Part shown: in pieces, positions 7,779 through 10,082 of the stretch
Layout of the letters: each line of letters starts with the position of its first letter
Numbering within the stretch: position 1 is the stretch's first letter
Source of the DNA: Flavobacteriales bacterium
Lineage (GTDB): Bacteria > Bacteroidota > Bacteroidia > Flavobacteriales_E > Vicingaceae
Length of the DNA: 10,082 bases
Reading direction: 5' to 3'
NCBI GenBank assembly: GCA_016763135.1
Contig: JAESUI010000315.1
Location: 1-10,082, forward strand
Position numbers and translations under genes: made by a program
Notes under the pieces: generated by a model
What the model was told of the DNA's origin: nothing
The model's input: only the letters and a program-made list of their open reading frames with translations
The model's database searches: none

Positions 7779-7821
7779 CCTTAATCGTATTTTAGCTTGG
7801 TATAGATATAAATTTAAACAG

Positions 7822-8538
7822 ATGTTGAAGAACTTTTTATTACAAATGACAGTTGGGAATACTCCTGTAACTGAAGTTGCAGAAGTTATTGTTCCAGAAG
7901 AAAAAACCCTTACAGTATGGCAATTAGTTAGCTCAGGGGGTACGGGTGGAGCTATTATTATGACTACATTATTAGTCTTATCAATTTTAGCTGTGTATAT
8001 AATTATTGAGCGATTTTTAGTGATAAAGAGAGCAAGTAAAGAGGATTCTAATTTTATGAACCAGATTAAGGATAATATTTTAGATGGAAAAATTGATGCA
8101 GCAAAAGCTTTGTGTAGTGCTAATGCATCCCCAATTGCAAAAATGATTGAAAAAGGAATTACTCGAATAGGAAAACCTTTAAGTGATATTGGAACGGCTG
8201 TAGAAACAACAGGAAAGTTAGAATTAAATAAGTTAGAGAAAAACCTCTCCACATTAGCTACCATTTCTGGTGCTGCTCCAATGATTGGTTTCTTGGGGAC
8301 TGTAATAGGGATGATATTAGTATTTCATAAAATGGCCGCTGGTGGTGGTGGTGTGGATTTACAAACGCTTTCTGATGGGATTTTCACAGCGATGGTAACA
8401 ACTGTTGCGGGATTAATAGTTGGAATTATAGCTTATGTTGGCTATAATACTTTAGTGGCTAGAGTAGAAAAAATTGTATTTGTAATGGAAGCTAGAACAA
8501 CAGAATTCTTAGATATTTTACACGAACCAGCAGTATAA
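7822..8538 (+). CDS. exbB: ExbB/TolQ/MotA-family proton channel subunit
   Basis: ExbB forms the pentameric inner-membrane channel which, with ExbD, couples proton flow to TonB movement. The 238-residue protein has the three expected membrane helices (about 43-63, 148-168 and 187-208). The family hallmark LATISGAAPMIGFLGTVIGM (145-164) covers the second helix; the third carries GIFTAMVTTVAGLIVGI, with the conserved threonines of the proton path. The cytoplasmic loop lies between helices 1 and 2. The N-terminus before helix 1 is about 40 residues with no clear signal peptide. ATG 7822 is the first start; ATG 7846 (MTVGN) is a possible alternative. The stop overlaps the exbD start by one base (TAATG), showing translational coupling. 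It is the first gene of an exbB-exbD-tonB operon. The family is certain; the choice of ExbB over TolQ rests on the tonB neighbour. Confidence 0.9.
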   Translation: MLKNFLLQMTVGNTPVTEVAEVIVPEEKTLTVWQLVSSGGTGGAIIMTTLLVLSILAVYIIIERFLVIKRASKEDSNFMNQIKDNILDGKIDAAKALCSANASPIAKMIEKGITRIGKPLSDIGTAVETTGKLELNKLEKNLSTLATISGAAPMIGFLGTVIGMILVFHKMAAGGGGVDLQTLSDGIFTAMVTTVAGLIVGIIAYVGYNTLVARVEKIVFVMEARTTEFLDILHEPAV

Positions 8539-8930
8539 TGGCAATACGATCTAGAAATAAAGTAACTACGAATTTTAATATGTCGAGTATGACCGACATT
8601 GTTTTTCTATTGCTCATATTTTTTATTATTGCATCTACTTTGATAAGCCCAAATTCTTTAGATGTTGAACTGCCTAAGGCTAGTCATATGTCACCTAGGC
8701 CACAAACGGTTACTATTGCTATAACTAAGGAGTTAACATATCATGTAAATGAAAATGAAGTAAATGAACAGGATATTGAGAGGATGGTATTAGCTTTAGT
8801 GAAGGATGAAGAAAATCCTGGTATTATTTTAAAAGCAGATAAATCGGTACCCATAGAGAATGTAGTAGTGATTATGGATATTGCTAATAGAAATAAATTG
8901 AAATTAGTTTTAGCAACATCATCAAAATAA
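8538..8930 (+). CDS. exbD: ExbD/TolR-family biopolymer transport protein
   Basis: ExbD sits inside the ExbB pentamer and carries the proton-accepting aspartate that drives TonB. Here the single membrane helix follows a short basic N-terminus, with the signature MSSMTDIVFLLLIFFIIAST; Asp20 matches the essential Asp25 of E. coli ExbD. The periplasmic domain (about 45-130) carries the usual family elements, including a (V/I)TIAI strand and GIILKADKSVPIENVVVIMDIA near the end. At 130 residues it is a normal length. The start codon shares one base with the exbB stop. A 37-base gap leads to tonB. Confidence 0.92.
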   Translation: MAIRSRNKVTTNFNMSSMTDIVFLLLIFFIIASTLISPNSLDVELPKASHMSPRPQTVTIAITKELTYHVNENEVNEQDIERMVLALVKDEENPGIILKADKSVPIENVVVIMDIANRNKLKLVLATSSK

Positions 8931-8967
8931 TTTATGGAATTGCTTTAAGGAAGCATCTAATTGATAA

Positions 8968-9717
8968 ATGGAACTAATACAAAATAAAAATAGCAGATCA
9001 GGATTAATAGGAACTATTCTAGTTCACTTATTGCTATTGCTTATGTTTCTTTCTTTTGGGATGACTTATCAAGACCCACCGCCAGAAAATGAGGGCGCGA
9101 TGATGATAAATTTTGGAACAAGTGATGAAGGTTCTGGAGAAGTTGAAGCAGAAGAAGCTGCTAACTCAACTTCAGAAAGTGTTTCACCTTCAGAAAATAG
9201 TAGTGCTGCTGAGGAACAAGTGTTAACTCAGGATAATGTTGAGGCTCCTACTGTAAACTCATCAGAAACTCAAACAACAGAAACAACCACACAAGAAGAA
9301 CAAGTTGCAAGTGACAATTTACTTAATGCATTAGATGCTGCAAATAATGCTGATGAGGGTAATCAAGGTGAAACAGGAAACTCTGGTAATCAGGGAGACC
9401 CTAATGGAGATCCAAATAGCCATGGGAATAGCGTTGGTTCTGGAGGGATAGGTTTTAGTTTGGGAACTAGAGGTAAGGTAAGCTTTAAAAAGCCAGATAA
9501 CCCTACTCAGGAAGATGGGAAAGTAGTTGTGGATATATGGGTAAACAGAGCAGGAGAGGTATTAAAAGCTAAAGCAGGAGCAAGAGGATCGACTACTACA
9601 AACCCTATTCTTCAGAAAAAAGCTGAAGAGGCTGCTTATAAAGCTAAATTCAAGAAAGATGCCAATGCTCCATTTGAGCAAAAAGGAACGATGACCTTTG
9701 TTTTTATACTTAATTAA
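8968..9717 (+). CDS. tonB: TonB-family energy transducer with acidic Ser/Thr/Gly linker
   Basis: TonB transmits ExbBD motor energy across the periplasm to TonB-dependent outer-membrane transporters. The 249-residue protein has a short cytoplasmic start, one membrane helix (about 12-31, GLIGTILVHLLLLLMFLSF, with His20 placed like the conserved TonB helix histidine), a long low-complexity linker (about 50-160) and a C-terminal domain (about 168-249) with GKVVVDIWVNRAGEVLKAKAG and a closing beta strand TMTFVFILN. That pattern is a TonB C-terminal fold of the Bacteroidota kind. The linker lacks the usual Pro/Lys repeats: it is rich in Glu, Asp, Ser, Thr and Asn and ends in Gly/Asn repeats (NQGETGNSGNQGDPNGDPN). 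Position after exbD supports the role. A TolA-like role is less likely because no Pal or TolB gene is near. Confidence 0.82.
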   Translation: MELIQNKNSRSGLIGTILVHLLLLLMFLSFGMTYQDPPPENEGAMMINFGTSDEGSGEVEAEEAANSTSESVSPSENSSAAEEQVLTQDNVEAPTVNSSETQTTETTTQEEQVASDNLLNALDAANNADEGNQGETGNSGNQGDPNGDPNSHGNSVGSGGIGFSLGTRGKVSFKKPDNPTQEDGKVVVDIWVNRAGEVLKAKAGARGSTTTNPILQKKAEEAAYKAKFKKDANAPFEQKGTMTFVFILN

Positions 9718-9724
9718 TGAAATT

Positions 9725-9745
9725 CTATTTTGTTTTTCAAAATAG
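9725..9745 (+). terminator. Hairpin after tonB, possible weak terminator
   Basis: CTATTTTG and CAAAATAG form a perfect 8-bp stem around a TTTTT loop, starting 7 bases after the tonB stop. The stem is AT-rich and has no T-run directly after it, so termination would be weak. A second imperfect hairpin follows at 9760-9774 (CCGTGC with GTGCGG, two G-U pairs, three-base loop), and that one is followed by the T-rich stretch GATCTTTATTTTTA. Together they may separate the exbBD-tonB operon from folC or only dampen read-through. Confidence 0.4.
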
Positions 9746-9795
9746 TAAATTGAATTATTCCGTGCCAAGTGCGGGATCTTTATTTTTATAAAACA

Positions 9796-10065
9796 ATGAC
9801 CTATCAACAAACCTTAGATTATTTATTTACTCAATTACCAATGTACCAAAGGGTGGGGGAGGCTGCTTATAAAGTAGATTTATCCAACACGTATAAATTG
9901 TGTGAATTATTAGGGCATCCAGAAAATAAATTCAAATCAATACATGTAGCAGGTACAAATGGAAAAGGTTCTACATCTCATATGTTGGCTTCATCACAGA
10001 TATTACGTCTTTTTCGCAAAGGCTGGGCGATGTTTCGAATAAGGACAAACATGACATATTGCTAG
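9796..10065 (+). CDS. folC: FolC, folylpolyglutamate/dihydrofolate synthase, N-terminal part with aberrant tail
   Basis: FolC adds glutamate to dihydropteroate and to folates in the cytoplasm, using ATP. Residues 1-66 match Bacteroidota FolC closely: MTYQQTLDYLFTQLPMYQRVG, then LCELLGHPENKFKSIHVAGTNGKGS, where GTNGKGS (53-59) is the ATP-binding loop of the Mur-ligase family, then SHMLAS. After Ser66 (base 9993) the family would continue with a segment like ILQEAGYKVGLYTSPHL, but the frame reads SQILRLFRKGWAMFRIRTN and stops at 10063-10065; neither other forward frame restores the match. A complete enzyme would be over 400 residues. ATG 9796 is chosen because family similarity begins there; the in-frame GTG at 9769 adds nine residues unlike FolC. 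The tail at 9994-10082 should not be taken as genuine folC. Confidence 0.8.
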   Translation: MTYQQTLDYLFTQLPMYQRVGEAAYKVDLSNTYKLCELLGHPENKFKSIHVAGTNGKGSTSHMLASSQILRLFRKGWAMFRIRTNMTYC

Positions 10066-10082
10066 CGAGCCTTCAGTCATCA
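9994..10082. other. Foreign or chimeric tail interrupting folC
   Basis: These 89 bases are about 43% GC, richer than the surrounding DNA, and do not code for the expected FolC continuation on any plus frame. The plus frame starting at 9996 is open to the window end (29 codons, including FSQRLGDVSNKDKHDILLAS) and looks protein-like, but I do not recognise it. The stretch could be a mis-assembled contig end or the edge of an inserted element. Confidence 0.5.

Noticed and set aside
7752..8264. Minus-strand ORF of 170 residues opposite exbB
   Set aside because: It is antisense to the highly conserved ExbB frame, has no recognisable domain and no start signal. It is a shadow of exbB.
9340..9450. 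Gly/Asn repeats in tonB as a tandem DNA repeat
   Set aside because: The DNA units are irregular in length and sequence; it is a low-complexity protein linker, not a tandem repeat array. No CRISPR-like spacing was seen anywhere.
9769..9795. GTG 9769 as the folC start
   Set aside because: The nine extra residues (MRDLYFYKT) are unlike FolC N-termini and overlap a hairpin; family similarity begins exactly at ATG 9796.

Overview
The window looks like a low-GC Bacteroidota chromosome, most likely Flavobacteriales of a marine or free-living kind. The reasons are the AT-rich coding style, the starts preceded by AT-rich sequence with almost no Shine-Dalgarno motifs, a Bacteroidota-type -7 promoter motif (TANNTTTG), and gene families of the type IX secretion (T9SS) world. 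The taxon is an inference from protein style, since no rRNA or marker gene is present.

Layout. Positions 1-75 (minus strand) hold the first 25 codons of a gene that reads like the CDP-alcohol phosphatidyltransferase PssA, running off the left edge. Positions 76-357 are a divergent intergenic region with two small GC-rich hairpins. On the plus strand follow a PorV/PorQ-family outer-membrane barrel (porV2-like, 358-1449), then a very large C25 (gingipain-type) cysteine peptidase of the PorU2 type (1548-6630). The peptidase is split by a one-base frameshift at a run of five Ts (2558-2562). A DUF4421-like secreted or outer-membrane protein (6652-7686) follows. After a 135-base gap with an unusual pyrimidine-rich stretch and an orphan AGGAGG comes a compact energy-transduction operon, exbB (7822-8538), exbD (8538-8930) and tonB-like (8968-9717). 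The 5' end of folC starts at 9796, but its homology stops abruptly at about 9993 and the last 89 bases look foreign.

How the genes fit together. porV2 and porU2 form a recognised pair: a barrel protein and a surface sortase-like protease thought to act on T9SS cargo. The DUF4421 gene 21 bases downstream probably belongs to the same envelope unit. ExbB, ExbD and TonB form an inner-membrane proton-driven motor that energises TonB-dependent outer-membrane transport; nothing in the sequence ties it to the T9SS genes except proximity.

The points most worth a second look are the porU2 break and the end of the window. The break is arranged like the prfB +1 frameshift site (AGGA, three bases, UUU, stop), and the gene also has a weak TTG start behind a three-codon mini-ORF. 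Sequencing error, pseudogenisation, phase variation and programmed frameshifting all remain possible. The right end may be a chimeric contig end or an insertion. I found no CRISPR array, tRNA, rRNA, insertion sequence or wholly new multi-gene system.
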